Both the position numbers and the translations under genes were made by a program. From Streptomyces peucetius (GTDB lineage: Bacteria > Actinomycetota > Actinomycetes > Streptomycetales > Streptomycetaceae): a stretch of DNA of 64,000 nucleotides. The DNA lies in the NCBI RefSeq assembly GCF_025854275.1, contig NZ_CP107567.1, positions 4,960,001 through 5,024,000 on the forward strand, in the 5' to 3' direction. The notes beneath the pieces were generated by a model. The model made no database searches. It was not told where the DNA came from and was given only the letters and a program-made list of their open reading frames with translations. This document shows, one piece after another, positions 33,284 through 41,226 of the stretch (the stretch's first letter is position 1; every line of letters begins with the position of its first letter).

Positions 33284-34141
33284 ATGACGCCTCCGAATGC
33301 GCCCGAGAGCCGCTGGTCCGACCTCGACCGGCCTCCTCTGAACGTCGCCGCCCTGCGCCGCGGCGTCGTCGTACCCGGAGGCCTGTGGACCTCCCTGGAC
33401 GTGGTGGCGGCCACCGGCTCCACCAACTCCGACCTGGCGGCACGGGCGGCGGCCCTGCCCGAGGGCGCCGTGCTGATCGCCGAGGAGCAGACCGCGGGGC
33501 GGGGCCGGCTGGAACGCGCCTGGACCGCGCCCGCCCGCTCCGGCCTCTTCTTCTCGGTCCTCCTGCGGCCCGGCACGGACGTGCCCGTCACCCGCTGGGG
33601 CTGGCTGCCGCTGCTCGCCGGCGTCGCCGCCGCGAGCGGACTCGCACGGGCCGCGGGCGTCGACATGTCCCTCAAATGGCCCAACGACCTGCTGGTCACC
33701 GTGGACGGCGAGGAACGCAAGACCGGAGGCATCCTCCTGGAACGCGCCGGGGACGACGCCGTGGTGCTCGGCATCGGCATCAACGTGTCGCTGCGCGCCG
33801 ACGAGCTCCCCGTGCCGGGTGCGGGGTCGATCGGGCTGGCGAACGCCGTCTCCACGGACCGCGACCCGCTGCTGCGGGCCGTGCTGCGCTCCCTCGAGAA
33901 GTGGTACACCGCGTGGCGCACCGCCGTCGGCGACCCGGCCGCCTGCGGGCTCCAGGAGGCGTACGCGGCGGGCTGCGCCACCCTGGGCCGCCGAGTGCGT
34001 GCGGAGCTGCCCGGCGGCACGGCCGTGACCGGAGAGGCGGTCGCCCTGGACGGCGACGGCAGGCTGGTGCTGGCCACCGACGACGGCACGCGCCGGCCCG
34101 TGAGCGCGGGCGACATCGTGCACCTGCGGCCGGCGGTCTGA
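33284..34141 (+). CDS. birA: Biotin-[acetyl-CoA-carboxylase] ligase
   Basis: 285 residues from the ATG at 33284. Biotin protein ligase catalytic domain: [29 protein letters not shown] (the GRGRxxR adenylate loop), KWPNDLLV with the substrate Lys, KTGGILLE and VVLGIGINV. The C-terminal SH3-like domain ends with [11 protein letters not shown]. There is no N-terminal DNA-binding domain, so it is a mono-functional (group I) ligase that cannot act as a repressor. Substrate: the BCCP domain of AccA2 at 25.7 kb. Confidence 0.94.
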   Translation: MTPPNAPESRWSDLDRPPLNVAALRRGVVVPGGLWTSLDVVAATGSTNSDLAARAAALPEGAVLIAEEQTAGRGRLERAWTAPARSGLFFSVLLRPGTDVPVTRWGWLPLLAGVAAASGLARAAGVDMSLKWPNDLLVTVDGEERKTGGILLERAGDDAVVLGIGINVSLRADELPVPGAGSIGLANAVSTDRDPLLRAVLRSLEKWYTAWRTAVGDPAACGLQEAYAAGCATLGRRVRAELPGGTAVTGEAVALDGDGRLVLATDDGTRRPVSAGDIVHLRPAV

Positions 34142-34274
34142 CGGAGACCGGGTGCCCGCGGACCGAACCGGCTCGGCCGCGGGGACGTGAGCTGGGGCAC
34201 ACCTGCCGTATCGTTGAGGCGATCGCGCGACAGATCGGCAGGGCATTGCGCAGGGAACGGGCAGGAGGCGGCTG

Positions 34275-35537
34275 GTGACCGTCGACGACACCACTTCCGG
34301 CGCGGGCGCGCAGCCGCCGTCGGACGGCTCCTCCGGCGCGTCCGCCTCCTCCGGCGCGTCCGCCTCCTCCGGCGCGTCCGCCTCCTCCTCGGGGTCCTCG
34401 GGCTCCTCGGGGTCCTCAGGGTCCTCAGGGTCCTCAGGGTCGGTGCACCCGACGCCCCACCACGAGGTCGACCACACGGCGGAGCCGTCCGACGATCCGC
34501 TGGCCATCCGGCTGGAACAGCTGATCCTCGGCGCCGAGCGGCGTTACACCGCCTTCCAGGCCGCCCGTACCGCCGGCGTCTCCATGGAGCTCGCCGCCCG
34601 TTTCTGGCGGGCCATGGGCTTCGCCGACATCGGACAGGCGAAGGCCCTCACCGAGGCGGACGTGCTCGCCCTGCGGCGGCTCGCCGGCCTGGTCGAGGCG
34701 GGCCTGCTCAGCGAACCGATGGCGGTCCAGGTCGCCCGCTCGACCGGGCAGACCACCGCCAGGCTCGCCGACTGGCAGATCGACTCCTTCCTCGAGGGAC
34801 TGACCGAGCCACCCGAGCCCGGCATGACCCGCACCGAGGTCACCTACCCGCTGGTCGAGCTGCTGCTGCCGGAGCTCGAGGAGTTCCTCGTCTATGTGTG
34901 GCGGCGGCAGCTGGCGGCGGCGACCGGCCGGGTCGTCCAGGCCGCGGACGACGAGGAGATGGTCGACCGCCGCCTCGCCGTCGGCTTCGCCGACCTCGTC
35001 GGCTTCACCCGGCTGACCCGCCGGCTGGAGGAGGAGGAGCTGGGCGAGCTCGTCGAGGCGTTCGAGACCACCTGCGCGGACCTGGTCGCCGCACACAGCG
35101 GCCGGCTGATCAAGACCCTCGGCGACGAGGTCTTGTACGCGGCGGACGACGCCGGTACGGCGGCGGAGATCGCGCTCCGGCTCATCGAGACGATGACCGA
35201 CGACGAGTCGATGCCGGCCCTGCGGGTGGGCATCGCCTTCGGGACGGTCACGACGCGGATGGGCGACGTCTTCGGTACGACGGTCAACCTGGCGAGCCGG
35301 CTGACGTCGATAGCGCCGAAGGACGCGCTGCTGGTGGACGGGGCGTTCGCGGAGGAACTGATCCGCACGGGCGACGCACCGGCCTCCGAGGCGGAGGCGG
35401 CGGAGGAAGCGGTCAAGGCGGAGAAGGAGGGGCGCGAGGTGCCGACGTACCGCTTCGCGCTCCAGCCGATGTGGCAGCGGCCGGTGCGGGGGCTCGGCGT
35501 CGTGGAGCCCTGGCTCCTGACCCGCCGCCCCTCCTGA
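34275..35537 (+). CDS. cya: Class III adenylate cyclase
   Basis: 420 residues from the GTG at 34275, with AGGAGG six nt before it. The first ~57 residues are a Ser/Gly/Ala tract encoded by DNA minisatellites. A helical region follows ([20 protein letters not shown], then [19 protein letters not shown], a pH-sensing-like all-alpha domain). The cyclase domain starts near 232. Metal residues are Asp240 ([12 protein letters not shown]) and Asp284 (TLGDEVLY), with substrate Lys280 and transition-state Asn338/Arg342 (TVNLASRL). All are intact, so it should be active. In S. coelicolor the orthologue (SCO4928) makes cAMP needed for germination and secondary metabolism. Confidence 0.95.
   Translation: MTVDDTTSGAGAQPPSDGSSGASASSGASASSGASASSSGSSGSSGSSGSSGSSGSVHPTPHHEVDHTAEPSDDPLAIRLEQLILGAERRYTAFQAARTAGVSMELAARFWRAMGFADIGQAKALTEADVLALRRLAGLVEAGLLSEPMAVQVARSTGQTTARLADWQIDSFLEGLTEPPEPGMTRTEVTYPLVELLLPELEEFLVYVWRRQLAAATGRVVQAADDEEMVDRRLAVGFADLVGFTRLTRRLEEEELGELVEAFETTCADLVAAHSGRLIKTLGDEVLYAADDAGTAAEIALRLIETMTDDESMPALRVGIAFGTVTTRMGDVFGTTVNLASRLTSIAPKDALLVDGAFAEELIRTGDAPASEAEAAEEAVKAEKEGREVPTYRFALQPMWQRPVRGLGVVEPWLLTRRPS
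34329..34441. repeat. In-frame minisatellite in the cya 5' end
   Basis: Three 18-bp units TCCTCCGGCGCGTCCGCC (34329-34382) are followed by about six 9-bp units of TCCTC(G/A)GGG type. They encode SSGASA x3 and SSG x6. Because units are multiples of three, copy number can change without breaking the frame. Confidence 0.85.
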
Positions 35538-35566
35538 CTCAACCCGCACCGCCTTCGTCACCGGCG

Positions 35567-35966
35567 CCTCAATCGCCGGCGGGGCTGGGGCGTGCCGGTC
35601 TTGTCGGGGCTCCGCCTCCGAGCCCGGCGCCTCGATCGCCGGCGGGGCTGGACTTGCCGGTCTTGTCGGGGCTCCGCCTCCGAGCCCGGCGCCTCGATCG
35701 CCGGCGGGGCTGGGGCGTGCCGGTCTTGTCGGGGCTCCGCCTCCGAGCCCGGCGCCTCAAACCCGGCGGGGCTGGGGCGTGCCGGTCTTGTCGGGGCTCC
35801 GCCTCCGAGCCCGGCGCCTCGATCGGCGGCGGGGCTGGGGCGTGCCGGTCTTGTCGGGGCTCCGGCCCCGAGCCCGGCGCCTCAATCGGCGGCGGGGCTG
35901 GGGCGTGCCGGTCTTGTCGGAGCTCCGCCCCGAACCCCGCGCCTCAAACCCGGCGGGGCTGGAAAG
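35567..35966. repeat. 62/63-bp tandem array of the dispersed GC-rich element, six full copies
   Basis: GCCGGTCTTGTCGG starts at 35594, 35656, 35719, 35781, 35844 and 35907 (steps 62 or 63). Each unit continues with GGGCTCCGCCTCCGAGCCCG and GCGCCTC(A/G)ATCG(C/G)CGGCGGGGCTGG. Partial units bound the array. It fills the gap between cya and the crotonase. The remaining part to 36196 carries the GGCCGCCAGGCCGTAGGAGG module and nothing coding. Confidence 0.9.
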
Positions 35967-36196
35967 CAGCCCGGCTTGGGGCACTCCCCCCCTGCGGCCG
36001 GCGGCGTGGGAGGTGTCCCCACCCACGGCCGCCAGGCCGTAGGAGGGCGTTGAGGCCACCGCGCGAAGCGCGGTACCGGGGCCCGCAGGGCGGTACCGGG
36101 CGCGGGGCGGAGCCCCGGAGGGGGTCCGGGGGCGGAGGCCCCAGGGCCCCCGCGCCCACCCCCCTCCCCATGGCCCCGCATATGATCCGGTGAGCC

Positions 36197-36216
36197 ATCG
36201 TTAACCGTCGTTAACC
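36197..36216 (+). promoter_or_regulatory. GTTAACC direct repeat upstream of the crotonase
   Basis: ATCGTTAACCGTC-GTTAACC: two GTTAACC boxes 10-11 nt apart, ending 13 nt before the ATG. The first box with flanks (13 nt) is identical to the inverse of 33193-33205 before pccB. Confidence 0.45.
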
Positions 36217-36229
36217 GGGAGGGTGCCCC

Positions 36230-37030
36230 ATGTCGGAGTCCGAGCAGCGGTTCGGGGAGTTCGTCGCCGTCCGCAAGCACGAACACGGCCACGTCGCCGA
36301 GCTCGTCCTGGACCGCCCCAAGGCCATGAACGCCGTCTCCACGGAGATGGCACGCTCCATCCGGGCCGCCTGCGACGCGCTCGCGGCGGACCGCGAGGTG
36401 CGCGTGGGTGTGGTCAGTTCCACCAGTGAGCGCGCCTTCTGCGTCGGCGCCGACCTGAAGGAGCGCAACTCCTTCTCGGACGCCGACCTGTCGCGGCAGC
36501 GGCCGACCACCCGCGGCGCGTACACCGGTGTGCTGGAGCTGCCGATGCCGACCGTCGCGGCCGTGCACGGGTTCGCGCTCGGCGGGGGCTTCGAGCTGGC
36601 GCTGTCGTGTGACGTGATCGTCGCCGACGCCACCGCGGTCGTCGGTCTGCCCGAGGTGTCCGTCGGGGTCATCCCCGGCGGTGGCGGCACGCAGCTGCTG
36701 CCGCGCAGGGTCGGGGCCGCCCGCGCCGCGGAGCTCGTGTTCACGGCGCGGCGCGTGGAGGCCGCCGAGGCAAGGGAGTTGGGCCTGGTCGACGTCCTCG
36801 CGGAGGACGCCCGTACCGAGGCGCTCGCCCTCGCCGCCCGGATGGCCGCGAATTCGCCGGTGGGGCTGCGCAACGCGAAGAAGGCCATGCGCCTCGGGCA
36901 CGGGCTCGACCTGAGGGCCGGTCTCGAGGTCGAGGACGCCGCGTGGCGGGCGACGGCGTTCTCCGGGGACCGCGCGGAGGGCGTCGCCGCGTTCAACGAG
37001 AAGCGGAAGCCGCAGTGGCCCGGCGAGTGA
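36230..37030 (+). CDS. Enoyl-CoA hydratase/isomerase family protein
   Basis: 266 residues from the ATG at 36230 with GGGAGGG upstream. Crotonase fold: LDRPKAMNAVSTEM, oxyanion-hole segments AFCVGADLKER and AAVHGFALGGGFELALSCD, and VGLPEVSVGVIPGGGGTQLLPR. Both catalytic Glu positions (in GGGFELA and LPEVSVG) are present, so hydratase activity is plausible. The C terminus (RAEGVAAFNEKRKPQW) is typical of fatty-acid-degrading enzymes. Probably beta-oxidation or amino-acid catabolism. It is followed after 110 bp by the GGDEF gene. Confidence 0.9.
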   Translation: MSESEQRFGEFVAVRKHEHGHVAELVLDRPKAMNAVSTEMARSIRAACDALAADREVRVGVVSSTSERAFCVGADLKERNSFSDADLSRQRPTTRGAYTGVLELPMPTVAAVHGFALGGGFELALSCDVIVADATAVVGLPEVSVGVIPGGGGTQLLPRRVGAARAAELVFTARRVEAAEARELGLVDVLAEDARTEALALAARMAANSPVGLRNAKKAMRLGHGLDLRAGLEVEDAAWRATAFSGDRAEGVAAFNEKRKPQWPGE

Positions 37031-37140
37031 GCAGGCGAGTGGGCAGCGGAGCGAGCGGGATCGTGCGGCGGGTGGCCCAGGTCCGCGACCCGGGCCCCCA
37101 CAACTGATCAAATCGGTCGAAACCTCCCTAAGCTGGGTGG

Positions 37141-38307
37141 ATGGCTGTGGATGGGCGGTTGCGAGCCGTGGTGGCGCTGGCGCAGGCGATGGCCGCGGCC
37201 CAGACGCCGCGTGAGTCCTGGCGGGCGGCGGCGCTCGGTGCCTGCGGCGCGCTCGCCGGGTCGTTCGCGGCGCTGTCCGTGTGGGAACGGGAGCGCGGGC
37301 GGCTGCGGGTGCTGGTGAACGCGGGTGAACGCGCGTCGGACGAAGAGGAGTTCCCCGACTCCGAGGCGTACCCGGTGAACCGTTTTCCCGAGATCACCGA
37401 GTTCCTTCACGAGCGCTGGGCCGGTGGCGGTGAACCGGAGGCGTGGGTGGAGACGGCGGCGGGGCCGGCGACCTCCGGGCACGGCTACTGCCACCAGAGG
37501 GTCGCCGCGCTGCGCCGACGTGGCCGGGGCTGCTGTGTCGTCGCGCCGATCGTGCTGCATGGCAGGGCGTGGGGAGAGCTGTACGTGGCCCGGCCGGAGT
37601 CGGCCGCGGTGTTCGACCGGGACGACGCCGACTTCGCGACCGTCCTGGCGTCCGTCGTGGCGGCCGGTATCGCCCAGACCGAGCGGCTCGAGGAGGTCCG
37701 TAAGCTCGCGTTCACCGACCCCCTCACCGGCCTCGCCAACCGCCGTGCGGTGGACACGCGGCTCGACGAGGCACTGGAGCGGCACCGGTCGGACGGCGCG
37801 GTCGTCAGCCTGGTGGTGTGCGACGTCAACGGGCTCAAGCGGGTGAACGACACCCAGGGCCACGCCGTCGGCGACCGGCTGCTGGAACGGTTCGGCTCGG
37901 TCCTGTCGCTCTGTGGGGCGATGCTGCCGGGTGCGCTGGCGGCCCGGCTCGGCGGTGACGAGTTCTGCCTGGTCACGGTGGGGCCGTCGGCCGACGAGGT
38001 GGTCGAGGTCGCAGGCCAACTGTGCATCCGGGCGAAGGACTTGGAGCTGGGCGAGGGCGTCGCCTGCGGGGTCGCGTCGACGGGCGACCCGATCGGCGAG
38101 GTGCGCTCGGCCCGGCGGCTCTTCCGGCTGGCGGACGCGGCCCAGTACCGGGCCAAGGCGGCGCGCTCCCCGATGCCGGTGGTGGCCGGCCGGGACGGCA
38201 CGGTGATGCGGCTCGCGGACTCGCCGCCGCGTTCCGCGCAGGACCGACGCCGCTTCCGGGACGCCCGCCCGGAGGAGTCGGAGGAGGAGCCCTGGAGCGA
38301 GCCGTGA
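37141..38307 (+). CDS. GAF-GGDEF diguanylate cyclase
   Basis: 388 residues from the ATG at 37141. An N-terminal GAF-like sensor domain spans about 10-180. A linker helix and a GGDEF domain follow: AFTDPLTGLANRRAVDTRL, CDVNGLKRVNDTQGHAVGD and the intact active-site motif LGGDEF (271-275). No RxxD inhibitory site stands five residues before GGDEF, so product feedback is not expected. No EAL domain. By size and architecture it resembles the streptomycete CdgE-type cyclases that make c-di-GMP, which delays sporulation through BldD. The C-terminal ~40 residues are charged and disordered. Confidence 0.9.
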   Translation: MAVDGRLRAVVALAQAMAAAQTPRESWRAAALGACGALAGSFAALSVWERERGRLRVLVNAGERASDEEEFPDSEAYPVNRFPEITEFLHERWAGGGEPEAWVETAAGPATSGHGYCHQRVAALRRRGRGCCVVAPIVLHGRAWGELYVARPESAAVFDRDDADFATVLASVVAAGIAQTERLEEVRKLAFTDPLTGLANRRAVDTRLDEALERHRSDGAVVSLVVCDVNGLKRVNDTQGHAVGDRLLERFGSVLSLCGAMLPGALAARLGGDEFCLVTVGPSADEVVEVAGQLCIRAKDLELGEGVACGVASTGDPIGEVRSARRLFRLADAAQYRAKAARSPMPVVAGRDGTVMRLADSPPRSAQDRRRFRDARPEESEEEPWSEP

Positions 38308-38438
38308 GCTCCGGCGATGAAGCGCCGCAGGGCCGTCGGCGGGGACGGTGACGGGTGGCAACACGAGTACCGGCCGGTAAGGGGTCAACATGTCCGCCGG
38401 TGGTGACAGGTTTGGATTCAGTCCGTACGCTGCTGAAT

Positions 38439-39986
38439 ATGGATATGCAAACAGTCGTGGTGGGGACGTCCGGTACCACCGCCGATGACGTCATCGCCGT
38501 GGCCCGTCACGGCGCCCGTGTCGAGCTCTCCGGCGAGGCCCTCGCCGCCCTTGCCGAGGCCCGTTCGATCGTGGACGCGCTGGCCGCCAAGCCCGAGCCC
38601 GTCTACGGCGTCTCCACCGGATTCGGCGCCCTCGCCACCCGCCACATCAGCCCCGAGCTCCGTGCCCAGCTGCAGCGCAACATCGTGCGCTCGCACGCCG
38701 CCGGCATGGGGCCGCGCGTCGAGCGCGAGGTGGTCCGCGCACTGATGTTCCTCCGTCTGAAGACCGTCTGCTCCGGCCGTACCGGCGTACGCCCCGAGGT
38801 CGCGCAGACCATGGCCGACGTGCTGAACGCGGGCATCACGCCCGTCGTCCACGAGTACGGCTCCCTCGGCTGCTCGGGCGACCTCGCCCCGCTCTCCCAC
38901 TGCGCACTCGCGCTCATGGGCGAGGGCGACGCCGAGGGCCCCGACGGCACGGTCCGGCCCGCGGACGAGCTGCTCGCGGAGCACGGCATCGCTCCCGTCG
39001 AACTGCGCGAGAAGGAGGGCCTTGCCCTCCTCAACGGCACCGACGGCATGCTCGGCATGCTCGTCATGGCGCTCGCCGACCTCGACCGCCTCTACAAGTC
39101 GGCCGACATCACCGCCGCCCTGACGCTGGAGGCCCTGCTCGGCACCGAGAAGGTCCTCGCGCCGGAACTGCACGCCATTCGCCCCCACCCCGGCCAGGGG
39201 GCCTCCGCGGCGAACATGCTCGCCGTCCTGAAGGGCTCCGGCCTCACCGGTCACTTCCAGGAGGAAGAGGCACCTCGCGTCCAGGACGCCTACTCGGTGC
39301 GCTGCGCCCCGCAGGTCGCGGGCGCCGGCCGCGACACCATGGCCCATGCCCGCCTCGTCGCGGACCGCGAACTCGCCTCCGCCGTCGACAACCCGGTCGT
39401 TCTGCCCGACGGCCGCGTGGAGTCCAACGGCAACTTCCACGGCGCGCCCGTCGCGTACGTACTGGACTTCCTCGCCATCGCCGCCGCCGACCTCGGCTCC
39501 ATCGCCGAGCGCCGCACCGACCGGCTCCTCGACAAGAACCGCAGCCACGGCCTGCCGCCGTTCCTCGCCGACGACGCGGGCGTCGACTCCGGCCTGATGA
39601 TCGCCCAGTACACGCAGGCCGCCCTGGTCAGCGAGCTGAAGCGGCTGGCCGTCCCGGCGTCCGCCGACTCCATCCCTTCCTCCGCCATGCAGGAGGACCA
39701 TGTCTCCATGGGCTGGTCGGCCGCCCGGAAGCTGCGCACCGCCGTCGGCAACCTGGGAAGGATCATCGCCGTCGAGCTGTACGCGGCGACCCGCGCCATC
39801 GAGCTGCGCCGCCATCTCACGCCGGCCCCGGCCTCGCAGGCCGCCATCGAGGCGCTGCGCGCGGCAGGCGTCCAGGGCCCCGGCCCGGACCGCTTCCTCG
39901 CGCCCGACCTGGAGGCGGCGGACGCGTTCGTACGGGAGGGACGGCTCGTCGCGGCCGTCGAGCCGGTGACCGGCCCGCTGGCCTGA
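38439..39986 (+). CDS. hutH: Histidine ammonia-lyase
   Basis: 515 residues from the ATG at 38439 (a second ATG two codons on gives 513). It converts L-histidine to urocanate and ammonia, the first step of the Hut pathway. The MIO-forming triad is Cys145-Ser146-Gly147 in GSLGCSGDLAPL rather than the common Ala-Ser-Gly. Other active-site segments are YGVSTGFGALATR, SGRTGVRP, NGTDGMLG, QDAYSVRCAPQV and SSAMQEDHVSMG. No ribosome site precedes the start, so the mRNA may be leaderless. Other hut genes are not in the window, as in S. coelicolor where hutH stands alone. Confidence 0.95.
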   Translation: MDMQTVVVGTSGTTADDVIAVARHGARVELSGEALAALAEARSIVDALAAKPEPVYGVSTGFGALATRHISPELRAQLQRNIVRSHAAGMGPRVEREVVRALMFLRLKTVCSGRTGVRPEVAQTMADVLNAGITPVVHEYGSLGCSGDLAPLSHCALALMGEGDAEGPDGTVRPADELLAEHGIAPVELREKEGLALLNGTDGMLGMLVMALADLDRLYKSADITAALTLEALLGTEKVLAPELHAIRPHPGQGASAANMLAVLKGSGLTGHFQEEEAPRVQDAYSVRCAPQVAGAGRDTMAHARLVADRELASAVDNPVVLPDGRVESNGNFHGAPVAYVLDFLAIAAADLGSIAERRTDRLLDKNRSHGLPPFLADDAGVDSGLMIAQYTQAALVSELKRLAVPASADSIPSSAMQEDHVSMGWSAARKLRTAVGNLGRIIAVELYAATRAIELRRHLTPAPASQAAIEALRAAGVQGPGPDRFLAPDLEAADAFVREGRLVAAVEPVTGPLA

Positions 39987-39994
39987 CACCCTTC

Positions 39995-40024
39995 CCGCAG
40001 CCGCAGCCGCAGCCGCAGCCGCAG
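39995..40024. repeat. CCGCAG hexanucleotide repeat, 5 copies
   Basis: Five perfect head-to-tail CCGCAG units immediately before the hutH terminator hairpin. Confidence 0.8.
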
Positions 40025-40067
40025 CACGCAGGCCGCCCCCGCCGTCACGGCGGGGCGGCCTGCGTGC
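40024..40067. terminator. Bidirectional hairpin terminator
   Basis: GCACGCAGGCCGCC... pairs with GGCGGCCTGCGTGC, about 17 bp with a short loop, between hutH and the convergent LAETG gene. Confidence 0.85.
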
Positions 40068-40083
40068 GTGGTGCCGGGAACCG

Positions 40084-40374
40084 TCAGACGGCGCCGGGTG
40101 CCTCCCTGCGCGTCGAAAGGGCGACGAAGCCCGCCCCGACGGCGAGGCACACCGAGCCGCCGATCACATACGGGGTGGTGTCCACGGTGCCCGTCTCCGC
40201 CAGCAGCAGTCGCTCCTGGCCGGCCTGCTGCGTCACCGAACCGGAGGACGCGGCTGCCGGCCGCTCCCCGGCAGGTCTCTCGGCAGTGGCGTTCGCCGAG
40301 GGAACGAACCACAGCCCGCACAGCAGCGTTCCTGCGGCAGTGGCGGTGATCAGCGGTCGACGTGCGACGGACAC
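40084..40374 (-). CDS. Small cell-wall-anchored protein with an LAETG sorting signal
   Basis: 96 residues from the GTG at 40374, which has AAGGGGG ten nt upstream; an in-frame ATG at 40398 would add 8 residues. Signal peptide: SVARRPLITATAAGTLLCGL, cleaved near ANA-TAE. A short Ala/Gln-rich mature stretch of ~35 residues leads to a sorting signal: LAETG, a hydrophobic span (TPYVIGGSVCLAVGAGFVAL) and a basic tail STRREAPG. LAxTG is the motif of class E sortases of Streptomyces, which anchor chaplins. The tiny mature part suggests a surface peptide. Function unknown. Confidence 0.8.
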   Translation of the reverse strand: MSVARRPLITATAAGTLLCGLWFVPSANATAERPAGERPAAASSGSVTQQAGQERLLLAETGTVDTTPYVIGGSVCLAVGAGFVALSTRREAPGAV

Positions 40375-40510
40375 GGAATTCGGTCCCCCTTGAGGCATCT
40401 TGAGCCATCTCGGATCGGCCGGTGGGCGGATGCCTCGGCCGGTGGGCAGATGGTAGTGAACGCAGCGGGTCGTGGGAAAGCCGCGGGCCTCGAGTCATAC
40501 CCTCCGTCGT

Positions 40511-40903
40511 ATGACCAGCTCTGAGACATCACGTTATGTGCGGCTACGAGTGGAATTGGTGATCGAGGTCGACGACTCCGAGGCGCTGACCGGTGCGGCG
40601 CTCGAGCGGATCGCCGACGACGAATTCATGCCCGACGCAGAGCGGACCCATGCGCAGTCCGCGGTGAGCGAGGACGACGCGGAGGCCCTGGCCTACCTCG
40701 TGGACCCGTTCGACCTGGTCGGCGAGGTCCCCGGGATCGAGCTGGCCCAGGCGTCGTGGAGCAGCGAGGAGATCGAGTACGACCCGGACTCCGACGACTG
40801 GCAGCTGGACGCCGACGATGACGACGACATGGTCGCGGGTTACGAAAGCGGTCCCGACGGTTACCCGCTGCTGGACACCGACGGAAACGACGGGCAGCCG
40901 TAG
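40511..40903 (+). CDS. Acidic hypothetical protein
   Basis: 130 residues from the ATG at 40511. Soluble and very acidic, with a strand-helix start (RYVRLRVELVIEVDDSEALT), a middle AEALAYLVDPFDLVGEVPGI and an Asp-rich tail ending DDDDDMVAGYES...DGNDGQP. No known domain is recognised; a conserved protein occupies this place next to hutH in streptomycetes as I recall. No partner gene is apparent. Confidence 0.65.
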   Translation: MTSSETSRYVRLRVELVIEVDDSEALTGAALERIADDEFMPDAERTHAQSAVSEDDAEALAYLVDPFDLVGEVPGIELAQASWSSEEIEYDPDSDDWQLDADDDDDMVAGYESGPDGYPLLDTDGNDGQP

Positions 40904-40951
40904 CATGCGGATGTGCCGCAGATCGCACATATGGGGACGTGTGGCAGGCTT

Positions 40952-40988
40952 CGGGCCTCAGGTCGCCGGGCAGGCGAACCGAGGCCCG
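40952..40988 (+). terminator. Stable stem-loop after the acidic-protein gene
   Basis: CGGGCCTC (40952-40959) pairs with GAGGCCCG (40981-40988) and GGTCGCC with GGCGAACC inside. Probably the terminator. The rest of the 323-bp gap to 41226 holds a promoter candidate but no gene I can support. Confidence 0.55.
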
Positions 40989-41167
40989 GTCCTTCCCGTG
41001 CCGTATTGCGGGGGCGACAATCGAAGGGCTGAAGCCGAACCGTGACCGTGAGCGGTGCAACCGGAGAGGCGGAAGCAGCGTCGATCAGTTCGGTGAGGAG
41101 CATCGGGCGGGCGTGGGGCCCGCGGGTGTGCTCGACGAGTGTTGTTGCCCACATCTTTTACCGATGT

Positions 41168-41199
41168 GGAACCGGATGACCTGAAGTGGGGTTGTCCGT
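41168..41199 (+). promoter_or_regulatory. Possible SigE-type promoter of the L,D-transpeptidase
   Basis: GGAACC at 41168-41173 matches the -35 element of SigE promoters (GGAAC). A weak -10 region (GTCCGTA) falls 19-25 nt later. Cell-wall L,D-transpeptidase genes are known SigE targets in S. coelicolor. Confidence 0.35.
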
Positions 41200-41226
41200 A
41201 GTGGTTGAACAGGGGACTCGGCAGCG

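Noticed and set aside
31531..34200. 889-codon version of pccB reaching through birA
   Set aside because: The first ~355 residues are antisense to birA. The ATG at 33135 gives the family length and the expected N terminus.
35567..35966. Second regular repeat block considered as CRISPR or origin iterons
   Set aside because: Whole 62/63-bp units including the would-be spacers are repeated, the same element is dispersed elsewhere, and no replication gene adjoins.
40939..41184. Small open frame between the acidic-protein and L,D-transpeptidase genes
   Set aside because: No ribosome site, Arg/Gly-rich shadow composition, and it crosses a stable hairpin.
40904..41226. Long 5' region of the L,D-transpeptidase considered as a riboswitch (for example the c-di-AMP ydaO type)
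   Set aside because: Only a simple stem-loop (40952-40988) is evident; the conserved ydaO core sequences I know were not found.
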